From: Paratinospora sagittata
Taxonomy: Eukaryota; Streptophyta; Magnoliopsida; Ranunculales; Menispermaceae
Length of the DNA stretch: 64,000 nt
Reading direction: 5' to 3'
Assembly: GCA_035771175.1 (NCBI GenBank)
Contig: CM069610.1
Coordinates: 25,882,501-25,946,500, forward strand
Shown here: positions 11,987 through 22,115 of the stretch, one piece after another
Position numbering within the stretch: the stretch's first letter is position 1
Layout: the number at the start of each line of letters is the position of its first letter
Translations under genes and position numbers: made by a program
Notes under the pieces: model-generated
The model's database searches: none
The model's input: only the letters and a program-made list of their open reading frames with translations
What the model was told of the DNA's origin: nothing

Positions 11987-14900
11987 ATGAGGAGGAGCGA
12001 GAGATTGGGACAGCCACGCACAGGGCCATCCGATGATGACCGGATAGGGAGGATGGAGGAGATCATTCAGGCACAGACTTCACAGATACAGGCCTTAGTG
12101 CAGCAGGTTGAGGCTATTGCTCGACAGTCACCTCAAACAATACCTCAGGAGGCGGGCACTAGTGGGGCCGAGGCTAGTGGAGCTGCAGGGGCAGCAGGAC
12201 CTCAAATGGCTGTACCTCAGCCTATGCCTACATCTGCTCCTAATGTTGTGCAGAACCCCACTGATCGGCGGATCAGACTGCTAGAGAAGTTCATGAAGCT
12301 AAAGCCTAAGGAATTCACTGGTGGGGTTGACTTGAAGAAGGCCGAAGATTGGCTGAAGAATGTCGAGAAGATCAGTCGCTCCTTAGAGCTTGATGAGGAG
12401 TCTCAGGTTCTATGTGCTGCTCACACACTGGAGAGTGATGCAGAGGACTGGTGGCTTTCAGTGTTGGATACACAGGGGACAGTGAAGAGTTGGGACACCT
12501 TCAAACGGTTGTTCTTACAGGCTTACGTTCCAGAGATTGAGAGACAGGCTAAGCAACTCGAGTTTTTGAATCTCGCACAGGGCACCATGTCAGTTAGGGA
12601 GTACGAGCTTAGATTTAGGCAGCTCGCAGTTTATGCTCCTGGGTTAGTTCAGACACCGAGTGATAAGATTATGAGGTTCTCTTTGAACCTAAGGCCAGCG
12701 ATCCGACAGGCCTTGTCTGTAACGAAGATGACTGATTTTGCCACAGTGGTCCAGAGGGCCAAACAGTATGAGTTGGCTGAGCGGGTTGATGGTATGTCTA
12801 CACGGGCAGCTCCGGGTGTACAGACTTCGCAGGCAGAGTCCGGGGGACAGTTCCAAACTCCGTGGAATAGGGGTAAATGGGGAAATAAGAGGAAGTTTTA
12901 TGGAGGAGCACAGTCCGAGGGTGCTCAGAGTAAGGCATCCCAGGTTCAGACTGGTATGATGGCCTCACCAGTGGTTTCCTCTCCTGTCCCGATTCCTATT
13001 CAGGCACTGAGTGCACCGAGACCCCCATTCCCACAGACTGCTGGCCGAGGCAGAGGTAGAGGCCGAGGAAGTTATGAGAGGACATCTCAGACTGGGTCAT
13101 TTGCGCCCAGGGCTCCATTCTTATGTTTTCATTGTGGGCAGGCTGGGCATAGGAAGTTAGAGTGTCCAAATTTTCAGAGAGCTCAGGGATTTGTGCAGCA
13201 GTCCAGTGCCAGAGAGACAGCGAAGGCAGCTACTGAGCCAGACCCAACAGCATCCAGGACTTTGGTGGAAGATACTCTTATTATTTGTGGTACTTCTATG
13301 CATGTATTATTTGATGCTGGGTCTACATTATCATTCATATCTGGACGTATGGTAGATAGTTTGCATTTGACTCCCATTAGGGCTAGTACATGGTTAGTGG
13401 TGAGTACTGTAGCTGGGGAAAGGATCTCCCCGAACATGATCTGTAGCCAGTGTGTGGTTCAGATTGGTGATGTTGAGATGCCTATTGACTTTCGAGTCCT
13501 AGAGTTTTTAGAGTTTGATGCAATTCTAGGGATGGATTGGCTCGCGGCATATCATGCAGTTGTCGACTGTTTCGCAAAGAGAATCATTTTTCAAATCCCC
13601 GGACACCCAGTGTTTACACTACAGGGTAAAGCTTCAGACCAGACAGTCACAAGGGGTAGATTTGTGACTGATGGAGATAGGGAGATTTTGGCTGGGTTAG
13701 TGCCTGATGAGGAAGAGACTAGTGAGGTGATACTTGAGGATATTGCCATTGTTAGGGACTTTCAAGATGTGTTCCCTGCGGATCTTCCAGGATTACCACC
13801 GAAGCGAGAGATCGATTTCATTATTGAACTAGTCCCTGGCACGAAGCCTATCTCCATGGCACCATATAGAATGGCGCCAGCCGAGTTGAAAGAGTTGCAG
13901 AAACAGCTCGAGGAGTTATTGGCTAAAGGCTTTATTTGCCCGAGTGTGTCACCCTGGGGAGCTCCAGTTCTTTTTGTGAAAAAGAAAGATGGGAGCTTGC
14001 GGTTATGCATCGACTATCGCCAATTGAACAGGGTGACCATCAAGAACAAATATCCTCTCCCAAGGATTGATGACTTATTTGATCAGTTGAGGGGAGCGAA
14101 GTATTTTTCGAAGATTGATTTGCGCTCCGGGTATCATCAGCTGAGGATCAGGGAGGAAGATGTGCCTAAGACAGCATTCAGAACCCGCTATGGACATTAT
14201 GAGTTCCTTGTGATGCCATTTGGTGTGACTAATGCACCGGCGATGTTCATGGACCTGATGCAGAGGGTCTTTAGGCAGTATCTGGATAAGTTTGTCATCG
14301 TCTTCATTGATGACATATTGGTGTATTCCAAGACTCAAGCTGAGCATGAAGAACACCTTAGAGTGACCTTGCAAACTCTGAGAGAGCATAGGATATATGC
14401 AAAGCTGAGCAAGTGCGAGTTTTGGATCACCGAAGTGAAGTTCTTAGGTCATGTGGTGAGTTCTGAAGGGATTTCAGTTGATCCGTCTAAGGTTGAAGCC
14501 ATTATCAGTTGGCCTAGGCCTACCACAGTGACCGAGATCAGAAGCTTTCTTGGGTTAGCTGGTTACTATAGGAGATTCGTTCAGGGATTCTCCAAGATAG
14601 CTACACCTATGAGTAGGCTCACCCAGAAAGATGTGTCCTTTGTATGGACCGAGGAGTGTGAGAATGCCTTTTTAGAGTTGAAGAAAAGATTGACATCTAC
14701 GCCAGTGTTGATTTTGCCAGAGCCTGATCAGGAGTTAGTTATCTATACTGATGCCTCTCGTATCGGCTTGGGTTGCGTATTGATGCAGAAGGATAGGGTC
14801 ATTGCTTATGCATCGAGGCAGTTGAAGGAGGATCAAAAAAACTACCCTGTTCATGACTTAGAATTGGCCGCAGTGGTTTTTGCTTTGAAGATTTGGAGGC

Positions 14901-15436
14901 ATTATCTCTATGGTGAGAGATTCACTTTGTATTCTGACCATAAGAGCCTCAAGTACTTGTTCTCTCAGAAGGAATTGAACATGAGGCAGAGAAGGTGGTT
15001 AGAGCTCCTCAAAGACTATGATTTTACATTGGAATACCACCCAGGTAAAGCCAATGTAGTGGCTGATGCATTGAGCAGGAAGCGGGTAGAGACAGTTATG
15101 GTAGCACACCAGATGTCTCATGAGTGGAAACTACTTGAGGCGGCTACGGTTATGAGTATATGTGCTACCCCTTCAGATCAGATTGTGATATGTGCTCAAA
15201 TGAGAGCTCAGCCTACACAAGTCCAGGAGGTAATTGACCAACAGAGACTTGACGTTGATTATGGGATATACAAGTCTTGGGCTGAGAGCAGTGATTTTAC
15301 TGATTGGCACTTGTCATCTGATGGTGCCTTGAGATTTAGGGGACGTTTATGGGTTCCCGCAGATCCACGATACAAGGAGAAGTTTGCGGGTAGTAGATCT
15401 CGTAAAGGCACCGAGAATGAGAAAAAAGTGCTCTGA
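11987..15436 (+). CDS. gag-pol polyprotein, truncated after RNase H
   Basis: The frame encodes the structural and enzymatic polyprotein that packages and reverse-transcribes the element RNA. The first in-frame ATG is at 11987, giving 1149 residues; the frame is open upstream to a TTG at 11960, which is not a plausible plant start. Domains in order: retrotransposon gag about residues 105-270; Gly/Arg-rich stretch, then a CCHC zinc knuckle ([14 protein letters not shown], 380-393); aspartic protease with DAGS at 443 and ILGMDWL at 513; reverse transcriptase from about 627, with catalytic Asp711 ([11 protein letters not shown]) and FIDD at 773-776; RNase H with Asp922, Glu959, Asp984 and Asp1027. 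All catalytic positions I can place are intact and no stop interrupts them. The retrotransposon sequence ends at PRYKEK. The last 17 residues (from Phe1133) are encoded by 5S spacer, and the TGA lies in that spacer. Integrase and chromodomain are missing. The protease triad is DAG rather than the commoner DSG or DTG. Confidence 0.95.
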   Translation: MRRSERLGQPRTGPSDDDRIGRMEEIIQAQTSQIQALVQQVEAIARQSPQTIPQEAGTSGAEASGAAGAAGPQMAVPQPMPTSAPNVVQNPTDRRIRLLEKFMKLKPKEFTGGVDLKKAEDWLKNVEKISRSLELDEESQVLCAAHTLESDAEDWWLSVLDTQGTVKSWDTFKRLFLQAYVPEIERQAKQLEFLNLAQGTMSVREYELRFRQLAVYAPGLVQTPSDKIMRFSLNLRPAIRQALSVTKMTDFATVVQRAKQYELAERVDGMSTRAAPGVQTSQAESGGQFQTPWNRGKWGNKRKFYGGAQSEGAQSKASQVQTGMMASPVVSSPVPIPIQALSAPRPPFPQTAGRGRGRGRGSYERTSQTGSFAPRAPFLCFHCGQAGHRKLECPNFQRAQGFVQQSSARETAKAATEPDPTASRTLVEDTLIICGTSMHVLFDAGSTLSFISGRMVDSLHLTPIRASTWLVVSTVAGERISPNMICSQCVVQIGDVEMPIDFRVLEFLEFDAILGMDWLAAYHAVVDCFAKRIIFQIPGHPVFTLQGKASDQTVTRGRFVTDGDREILAGLVPDEEETSEVILEDIAIVRDFQDVFPADLPGLPPKREIDFIIELVPGTKPISMAPYRMAPAELKELQKQLEELLAKGFICPSVSPWGAPVLFVKKKDGSLRLCIDYRQLNRVTIKNKYPLPRIDDLFDQLRGAKYFSKIDLRSGYHQLRIREEDVPKTAFRTRYGHYEFLVMPFGVTNAPAMFMDLMQRVFRQYLDKFVIVFIDDILVYSKTQAEHEEHLRVTLQTLREHRIYAKLSKCEFWITEVKFLGHVVSSEGISVDPSKVEAIISWPRPTTVTEIRSFLGLAGYYRRFVQGFSKIATPMSRLTQKDVSFVWTEECENAFLELKKRLTSTPVLILPEPDQELVIYTDASRIGLGCVLMQKDRVIAYASRQLKEDQKNYPVHDLELAAVVFALKIWRHYLYGERFTLYSDHKSLKYLFSQKELNMRQRRWLELLKDYDFTLEYHPGKANVVADALSRKRVETVMVAHQMSHEWKLLEAATVMSICATPSDQIVICAQMRAQPTQVQEVIDQQRLDVDYGIYKSWAESSDFTDWHLSSDGALRFRGRLWVPADPRYKEKFAGSRSRKGTENEKKVL

Positions 15437-15641
15437 AAATGGACATCGATAGCAAAAGTTACTGCCCGTAGAACCATTACGCAGCAGGTAGCGTTTTTTG
15501 TGTTTTTATTATATTTTCGCTAAGTTGGATAACGTAAAATAGCAACTGCCAAGAGCGAAAGAAAAAATCAGTCAGAGAGTCTGAAAGGGAGTTCCGACGG
15601 GAGGGAAAAAAACGAAAGAAAATGAAAGAAAAAGTAAAAGA
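15383..15641 (-). repeat. 5S intergenic spacer, first (partial) copy
   Basis: The spacer is aligned with the full spacer at 15761-16073 from its TTTGCGG motif onward, so about 50 bp next to the neighbouring gene's promoter are missing. It contributes the last 17 codons and stop of the gag-pol frame. It ends, next to the gene, in an A-rich stretch that reads as T-runs on the transcribed strand. Confidence 0.88.
15636..15639 (-). terminator. RNA polymerase III T-run after 5S copy 1
   Basis: TTTT on the minus strand begins three bases past the 3' end of the gene, followed by TTTTT at 15629-15633. Polymerase III terminates at such runs of four or more T. Confidence 0.75.
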
Positions 15642-15760
15642 GGGGTGCAACACGAGTACTTCCCAGGGGGTCACCCATTCTAGTACTACACTCGCCCAAG
15701 CACGCTTAACTGCGGAGTTCAGATGGGATCCGGTGCATTAGTGCTGGCATGATCAAAACC
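15642..15760 (-). rRNA. 5S rRNA gene, degenerate copy 1
   Basis: The 119-bp minus-strand sequence aligns end to end with plant 5S rRNA, including AGTTAAGCGTGCTTGGGCGAG of the internal control region. Compared with the plant consensus as I recall it, there are roughly nine changes. The 5' end reads GGTTTTGATC instead of GGGTGCGATC, and several more lie in the 3' third. The altered 5' end would disrupt the terminal helix, so this copy is probably not a source of functional ribosomal RNA. Confidence 0.93.
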
Positions 15761-15782
15761 ATGAGATACGCGACGGAAAACG

Positions 15783-15790
15783 TATTTAAA
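15783..15790 (-). promoter_or_regulatory. TATA-like element of 5S copy 1
   Basis: TTTAAATA lies at about -30 to -23 from the gene start on the minus strand. Plant 5S genes have an AT-rich element near -28 that positions polymerase III. The same motif has the same spacing at copy 2. Confidence 0.75.
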
Positions 15791-16067
15791 TGGTGAGATA
15801 CTGGGAGCAGTTTGCGGCTAGTAGATCTCGTAAAGGGACCGAAAATGAAAAAAAAAGTGCTCCGAAAACGGACATCGGTAGAAAAAGTTACTGCCCGTAG
15901 AACGAATGCGCAGCGGGTAGCATTTTTCCTGTTTTTATTATATTTTCGCGCCGTTGGATAACGAAAATTAGCAACTGTCAAGAGCGAAAGAAAAAATCAG
16001 TCAGAAAGCCTGAAAGGGAGTTCCGACGGGAGGGAAAAAAAAAAGGAAAGAGAACGAAAGAAAAAGT

Positions 16068-16071
16068 AAAA
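16068..16071 (-). terminator. RNA polymerase III T-run after 5S copy 2
   Basis: TTTT on the minus strand begins just past the gene end, with TTTTT at 16061-16065 as a back-up, the same arrangement as at copy 1. Confidence 0.75.
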
Positions 16072-16073
16072 GA

Positions 16074-16192
16074 GGGGTGCAACACGAGAACTTCCCAGGA
16101 GGTCTCCCATCCTAGTACTACTCTTGCCCAAGCACGCTTAACTGCGGAGTTCTGATGGAATTAAGTGCATTAGTGCCGGTATGATCGCACCC
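16074..16192 (-). rRNA. 5S rRNA gene, degenerate copy 2
   Basis: This is a 119-bp minus-strand 5S gene with intact GGGTGCGATC 5' end and GTTGCACCCC 3' end. About eight changes from the recalled plant consensus are visible. Four are clustered near nucleotides 29-36, where CACTTAATTCCATC replaces CACCGGATCCCATC. Others fall in the internal control region (GGGCAAGAG for GGGCGAGAG, and GGGAGACC for GGGTGACC). The two copies carry different changes, so they are separate degenerate members of a 5S array and not a recent duplicate pair. Confidence 0.94.
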
Positions 16193-16446
16193 ACGAGATA
16201 CATTACGAAAAACGTATTTAAATGGTGAGATACAGGGAGCAGTTTGCGGCTGGTAGATCTCGTAAAGGCACCGAAAATGAAAAAAAAGTGCTCCGAAAAC
16301 GAAAATCAGTAAAAAAAAGTTACTGCCCGTAGAATCAATACGCAGCTCGTAGCGTTTTTCCTATTTTTATTATATGTTCGCGGCGTTGGATAACGTAAAA
16401 TAGCAACTGTCAATAGCGAAAGAAAAAATCAGTCAGAGAGTCTGAA
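16193..16446 (-). repeat. 5S intergenic spacer, third (truncated) copy
   Basis: It follows the 5' side of 5S copy 2 and matches the complete spacer up to AGTCAGAGAGTCTGAA, where it stops at the junction with the retrotransposon. The gene-proximal A-rich part that should follow is absent. Confidence 0.88.
16215..16222 (-). promoter_or_regulatory. TATA-like element of 5S copy 2
   Basis: TTTAAATA at about -30 to -23 relative to the gene start, identical in sequence and spacing to the element of copy 1. Confidence 0.75.
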
Positions 16447-16450
16447 TTCT

Positions 16451-18602
16451 GGTCGGTGGAGATCTTGATCAGAGGTTTCGTCTAAGAGATCTAACCTCTC
16501 AAACGAAGCTGGTCGGAATTTCTGGGTTTCTCGTGCTGTTTCGGTCAAACTTACAGATCTCCTCAATCTACCGTTGGATGGATATCAAATTTGGGTATGT
16601 CGTTTATAACAGATATTTCTGTATTCTGAACGGTGGAGATGTCTATAAGTTTCGTATTTTGTGTGATATAGCCATCTGAGTTTGGATATTTGCAGCAGGA
16701 AAGGAGAAACTGTCTGATTAGATCCTTGTTCATCAAAGATACATATCTTTTCGGTCCACCGTTGGATTGGGCTGATATTTGGACAGAAGGTTTGTTTCTT
16801 CACATACTTCAATATGTACGGTGTATTTTGTGATTATATATTTCTATTGGTAGATTAATACACCTGAACAGAATAATACATGTGAAGAATTGGTAGGGTT
16901 GTTTGTATTAGACCTACATTTAGAATATGAGCTTAGACCTTTCCAAATAGCTTGCATGTCAACTATGTTGACCTAGTTGCCATTGTTGATGAACCCATGA
17001 TGCAAAATCAGTGATATACATGGCTGAACATGGTGACCTAGTGTAAATCGACAATAGGGCCTAAGTATGGAAAATTTCATATTTTAGGGCTTTTGATGCT
17101 TTTGGCCTAGAATCATTGAATTGATGCAACTTATGTTTAATTAAGCATGATTAGAGTTGATTATGCTACTGATTTGGTGGTTGTGACCATATCATGGGTT
17201 AGGCCTACTTGTGATCAAGTGACCCAATTTGGGCATGTTTATGCCTAAAGGAATTGAAAATCAGTATTTTTGATTAATAGAATGGTTTATGTATGAGAAC
17301 TATGCATTAGAGGCCTGAGTCATGTGATTTGAGTTGAATGATGGGATTAGATGAGATTTAGGCCTATTGTTTATATGTGGACTGATTTAGGGTTGATGTG
17401 TAATGTCTATGTGATTGAGCATAGAAATTGATGTATGGTAGGATATTGATGAATGTTTCAGGATCTTGATTTGGGTTGATTCGGTTTGGTGATCGTGTGT
17501 GGTTAAGTACTCTCGCGAGGCTTGGTTGTAAGTAGACTTCACTTATGATTATATCATTTATGTCATCATATCACTTATATATATTGTATGTTGAAAGCAT
17601 GAATGTGTTCTAATGTTTTGAATGATGCATTGATTTGAGAAAACCTTATGACTTTGGTTGGACCCATCTATCTGGCTAATAGGGGGACTTAACCTTGTTA
17701 TAAGAGGGTTTTAAGAAAGGAAATGATTGGGATCAACGGCACGGTGAAATAGACGTGTACTAGTAACCCAAATAAAAATGATTGGGATCAACGGCACGGT
17801 GAAATAGACGTGTACTAGTAACCCAAATAAACATGATTGGGATCAACGGCACGGTGAAATAGACGTGTACTAGTAACCCAAGGCATGTGGAATGTGGATT
17901 CAAATTGATAAGCTTTTACTTGCATCGAACTTATTATAAATGCTTGATATCTATATGTTATGAGCTTTTAATCATGCTACACATTGACATGCATACATGG
18001 TTTTTATTGATGAGTATTGATAGCATATTTGAATTCTATTCACTGGGCATCGTTGGCTCACCCTCATTTTCCTCTTTCAGGTCCTTCTGTCCCGAATAAG
18101 GGCAAAGGAGTAGTCATATCTTGAGGGCCTTGCCTGCGAGAGAATCCAACGCCTCGATGTGAGTCGAGAGGCATTTTGATTGAATTGTGTTTTAAATTAT
18201 GAAGTACTATATTTTGGATTATGTAATTATAACACTTACCACATTGTAGTATGGGTGAGTTGGGACTTGTTAGATAGACTATGTGGGCATATGACGGTTT
18301 TATTTGTACCCACAATTTTGGACTTTATGAGTATGTCAATTTTAATGGACTGTAGGGATTATGATTATTATTTATGGTTCATTTTTTTATGGATTATCTC
18401 TTGTCTTGGATGATTAATACGGTGGGTAGTTTTGTTTAATACCTTTTGATATCATATCGTTGTTTGGGATAAGGCTTGTAGGGTCTCAACCACCTCACGG
18501 GAGTTGAGGAGTGGTCGGAGATGCCTACGCCGGGCGTCCCGCCCCGGCATTCCGCACGCCATTCCCTGCGGGGTTGGTGGTCCGGGGCGCGGGGTCGCCA
18601 CA
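16451..18602 (+). repeat. 3' LTR, missing its first 766 bp
   Basis: Collinear with 9614-11761 of the 5' LTR to the last base. Visible differences are C/T at 9700 versus 16537, T/C in AAGTTTYGTATT, G/T in GTACGGTGKATT, T/A in GTATTWGACC, and a 4-bp insertion after GAACGG. The lost part carries the LTR start and the purine-rich tract. The polypurine tract expected just before the LTR is also gone. Short frames here duplicate those in the 5' LTR and are not genes. Confidence 0.95.
17722..17880 (+). repeat. Three-copy 55-bp tandem repeat in the 3' LTR
   Basis: Same three copies as in the 5' LTR, offset by exactly 6841 bp, the offset of the two LTR ends. Confidence 0.95.
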
Positions 18603-18607
18603 ACCCT
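18603..18607. repeat. Target-site duplication, right copy (ACCCT)
   Basis: ACCCT follows the terminal CGCCACA of the 3' LTR and equals 8843-8847. The satellite resumes in phase with ACACACCAAAGATC. Confidence 0.95.
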
Positions 18608-19749
18608 ACACACCAAAGATCAAACTAATACATTAGGCATGAGATATGTCTTCGTTCTTCGAGCTTGATCTTTGTAGACTTCGAAAGCTATTGTTTGATG
18701 TGTTCTTGATGCAAGACAATTGATGTGTTCTTTTTTCTTGTGTTATCTTACCGAGACCACTTCATATACTTACAACTTAAAACAATGGATAGCCTCTGCA
18801 AATCTAAGCACAAAAGGGATGAAATGAAGAACTTGCTGATCAACGAAGTTATCGTCAAGACAAATTGAAATTTTGATTCTATTCGAAGCTTGTTTTGACA
18901 AATGAAAGAATCATTACTTTCTTCTCTTGAAAAACCCTTGCGGAAGCTCAATCTAACTTGCAAAAATTGTGTGCGTTGTATTTTTGAAAATCAGAGGATG
19001 AGTGTTTTATAAAATTAGAAATTGCGGGTTAAAGAGCAAGAGAGTACAAAATGATTTGAATTCAAAACATTGTTTAATCTAAAGTTATATTGGGCGTGCG
19101 AGACAATAGGAATCATCTAGGTGATAGTAGAGAATATTTCAATTAAGATAACCTGGAGAAATTGTGTAAGGAATAGAAAAATCGAGCAAGCAGAAGTGCC
19201 CACATTTTTCTCGTTAGAAATATCAGATTTTTTTTCCCAGACGTGAATAGCGTTCTATTGGGTTGTGTATCATATTCTCAATTGACAGATAGCAGGCTAT
19301 AGCACGTCGATATACACAAACCCGAGATCTCGAGTTTTACGGACTTTCCGATAGCGTGTTATCGAGGCCTATAGCGCGTTATTGCCCATTTTACTAAAAA
19401 TGGAAAGATCACGGCAACAGCTTTATAGCGAAGTATCAAACGGGATAGCGCGGTATACACAATTTTTTTAGAAAAACAAATGTTTTATTATAGAACCCTA
19501 TCAGCGTGCTATCAACAGTGATAGTGCTCTAGTGCCTTAAGGAAACTTTTGGCAAATTGTTGGATAGCCTTGTTTTTGAAAAATTAATATTGTGACACTC
19601 AAGAACCATTCCATTTACTCAAAACATATTGATATAAGATTAAAAACTTTTAAATAATTCAAAACTCATTGAAATTATGATTAAGACCTTTCGGAAAACA
19701 TTTTTTAAAAATGAAATACTATATCGAAGTGATTTTGAAGACATTGCAA
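18608..19749. repeat. Right part of the monomer split by the retrotransposon
   Basis: Joined to 8806-8847 it makes one 1184-bp monomer, so no satellite sequence was lost at insertion. Private changes include GTTATATTGGGCGTGCG and GATAGCGTTCTATTGGG-like erosion of the palindromes. Confidence 0.93.
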
Positions 19750-20932
19750 TTTTCGGAGTTTTAGTGCTGAGATTGATCGAGAGGTTACCCTACACACCAA
19801 AGATCAAACTAATGCATTAGGCATGAGATATGTCTTCGTTCTTCGACCTTGACCTTTGTGGACTTTGAAAGCTATTGTTTGATGTGTTCTTGATGCAAGA
19901 CAATTGATTTGTTCTTTTTTGTTGTGTTATCTTACCGAGACCACTTCATATACTTGCAAATTAAAACAATGGATAGGCTCTGCAAATCTAAGTACAAAAG
20001 GGATAAAATGAAGAACTTGCTGATCAACGACGTTATCATCAAGACAGATTGCAATTTTGATTCTATTCGAAGCTTGTTTTGACAAATGCAAGAATCATTA
20101 CTTTCTTTTCTTGAAAAACTCTTGGGAAAGCTCAATCTAACTTGCAAAAATTGTGTGCGTTGTATTTTTGAAAATCAGAGAATGAGTGTTTTATAAAATT
20201 AGAAATTGCGGGTTAAAGAGCAAGAGAGTACAAAATGATTTGAATTCAAAACATTGTTTAATCTAAAGTTGTTTTGGGCTTACGAGACAATAGGAATCAT
20301 AAAGGTGTTAGTAGAGAATATTTCAATTAAGATAACCTGGAGAAATTGTGTAAGGAATAGAAAAATCGAGCAAGCAGAAGTGCCCACATTTTTCTCGTTA
20401 AAAATATCAGATTTTTTTCCCAGACGTGAATAGCGTGCTATTGGGTTGTGTATCATGTTCTCAATTGACAGATAGTAGGCTAAAGCAAGTTGATATACAC
20501 AAACCCGAGATCTCGAGTTTTACGGACTTTTCGATAGCGTGTTATCGAGCCCTATAGCGCGCTTTTGCCCATTTTACTAAAAATAGAATGATCACGGCAA
20601 CAACTTTATTGCGAAGTATCAAAAGGGATAGCGCGGTATACACAATTTTTTCAGAAAAACAAATGTTTTATTATAGAACACTGTCAGCGTGCTATCAACA
20701 CTGATAGTGCGCTAGTGCCTTCAGGAAACTTTTGGCAAATTGCTGGATAGCCTTATTTTTGAAAAATTAATATTTTGACACTCAAGAACCATTCCATTAA
20801 CTCAAAACATATTGATATAAGATTAAAAACTTTTAAATAATTCAAAACTCATTGAAATTATGATTAAAACCTTTCGAAAAACATTTTTTAAAAATGAAAT
20901 ACTATATCGAAGTGATTTTGAAGACTTTGCAA
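19750..20932. repeat. Satellite monomer, divergent
   Basis: A 1183-bp full monomer without duplication or deletion. Variants such as ATACTTGCAAATTAAAAC near its landmark are shared with the next monomer only. Confidence 0.92.
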
Positions 20933-22115
20933 TTTTCAGAGTTTTAGTGCTGAGATTGATCGAGAGGTTACACTTCACACCAAAGATCAAACTAATGCAT
21001 TAGGCATGAGATATGTCTTCGTTCTTCGACCTTGACCTTTGTGGACTTCGAAAGCTATTGTTTGATGTGTTCTTGATGCAAGACAATTGATTTGTTCTTT
21101 TTTGTTGTGTTATCTTACCGAGACCACTTCATATACTTGCAAATTAAAACAATGGATAGCCTCTGCAAATCTAAGCACAAAAGGGATAAAATGAAGAACT
21201 TGCTGATCAGCGACGTTATCATCAAGACAGATTGCAATTTTGATTCTATTCGAAGCTTGTTTTGACAAATGCAAGAAACATTACTTTCTTCTCTTGAAAA
21301 ACTCTTGGGAAAGCTCAATCTAACTTGCAAAAATTGTGTGCGTTGTATTTTTGAAAATCAGAGAATGAGTGTTTTATAAAATTAGAAGTTGCGGGTTAAA
21401 GAGCAAGAGAGTACAAAATGGTTTGAATTCAAAACATTGTTTAATATAAAGTTGTTTTGGGCGTGCGAGACAAAAGGAATCATCTAGGTGTTAGTAGAGA
21501 ATATTTAAATTAAGATAACCTAGAAAAATTGTGTAAGGAATAGAAAAATCGAGCAAGCAGAAGTGCCCACATTTTTCTCGTTAGAAATATCAGATTTATG
21601 TCTCAGACGTGGATAGCGTGCTATTGGGTTGTGTATCATGTTTTCAATTGACAGATAACAGGCTATAACGGGACGATATACACAAACCCGAGAGCTCGAG
21701 TTTTACGGACTTTCCGATAGCGTGTTATCGAGGCCTATAGCGCGCTATTGCCCATTTTACTAGAAATGGAAAGATCACGACAACAACTTTGTAGCGAGGT
21801 ACCAAAGGGGATAGCGCGGTATACACAATTTTTTCAGAAAAACAAATGTTTTATTATAGAACCCTATCAGCGTGCTATCAACACTGATAGTGTGCTAGTG
21901 CCTTCAGGAAACTTTTGGCAAATTGCTGGATAGCCTTATTTTTGAAAAATTAATATTTTGACACTCAAGAACCATTGCATTAACTCAAAACATATTGATA
22001 TAAGATTAAAAACTTTTAAATAATTCAAAACTCATTGAAATTATGATTAAAACCTTTCGGAAAACATGTTTTCGAAATGAAATACTATATCGAAGTGATT
22101 TTGAAGACTTTGCAT
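20933..22115. repeat. Satellite monomer, divergent
   Basis: A 1183-bp full monomer. Palindrome variants GATAACAGGCTATAACGGG and the change TTTATGTCTCAGACGTGG distinguish it. The latter is the first appearance of the TGTCTCAGACGTGG form later typical of type A. Confidence 0.92.

Larger units (their letters stand above)
15761..16073 (-). repeat. 5S intergenic spacer, complete copy
   Basis: The 313-bp spacer lies between the two 5S genes. Together with a 119-bp gene it makes a 432-bp unit. It contains the TTTAAATA element at one end and a homopurine plus-strand tract (GGGAGGGAAAAAAAAAAGG) toward the other. Confidence 0.9.
15383..16446 (-). repeat. Inserted block of tandem 5S rDNA
   Basis: Three spacer starts (TTTGCGGSTAGTAGATCTCG-like, at 15383, 15811 and 16243) and two 5S genes form a tandem of period about 430 bp. 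The left join with pol lies at GGAGAAGTTTGCGG, against GGAGCAGTTTGCGG in the internal copy, so a few bases of homology may have guided it. The right join follows AGTCAGAGAGTCTGAA; four bases (TTCT, 16447-16450) that match neither side cleanly precede the 3' LTR fragment. The block is antisense to the retrotransposon. Confidence 0.93.
8848..18602 (+). mobile_element. Ty3/gypsy LTR retrotransposon, Tekay/Del-like, broken by 5S rDNA
   Basis: The 9755-bp element has TG...CA termini, a 5-bp target-site duplication, a complete 5' LTR, a primer binding site for initiator tRNA-Met, one gag-pol frame and a 3' LTR fragment. The domain order gag, protease, RT, RNase H and the RT sequence type fit plant chromoviruses of the Tekay/Del group, which also tend to have LTRs of several kb. 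The integrase and chromodomain that would prove this are absent, so the lineage is an inference. About 1.06 kb of 5S rDNA replaces everything from the end of the RNase H linker to 766 bp into the 3' LTR. The element cannot be autonomous. Confidence 0.93.

Noticed and set aside
15383..16446. Cassandra-type element carrying a 5S promoter in its LTR
   Set aside because: The 5S sequences are whole genes with tandem spacers in the internal region, on the opposite strand, not part of the LTRs.
15437..16450. Integrase or chromodomain coding remnants
   Set aside because: No HHCC, DDE or chromodomain motif is found in any frame; the interval is 5S rDNA.
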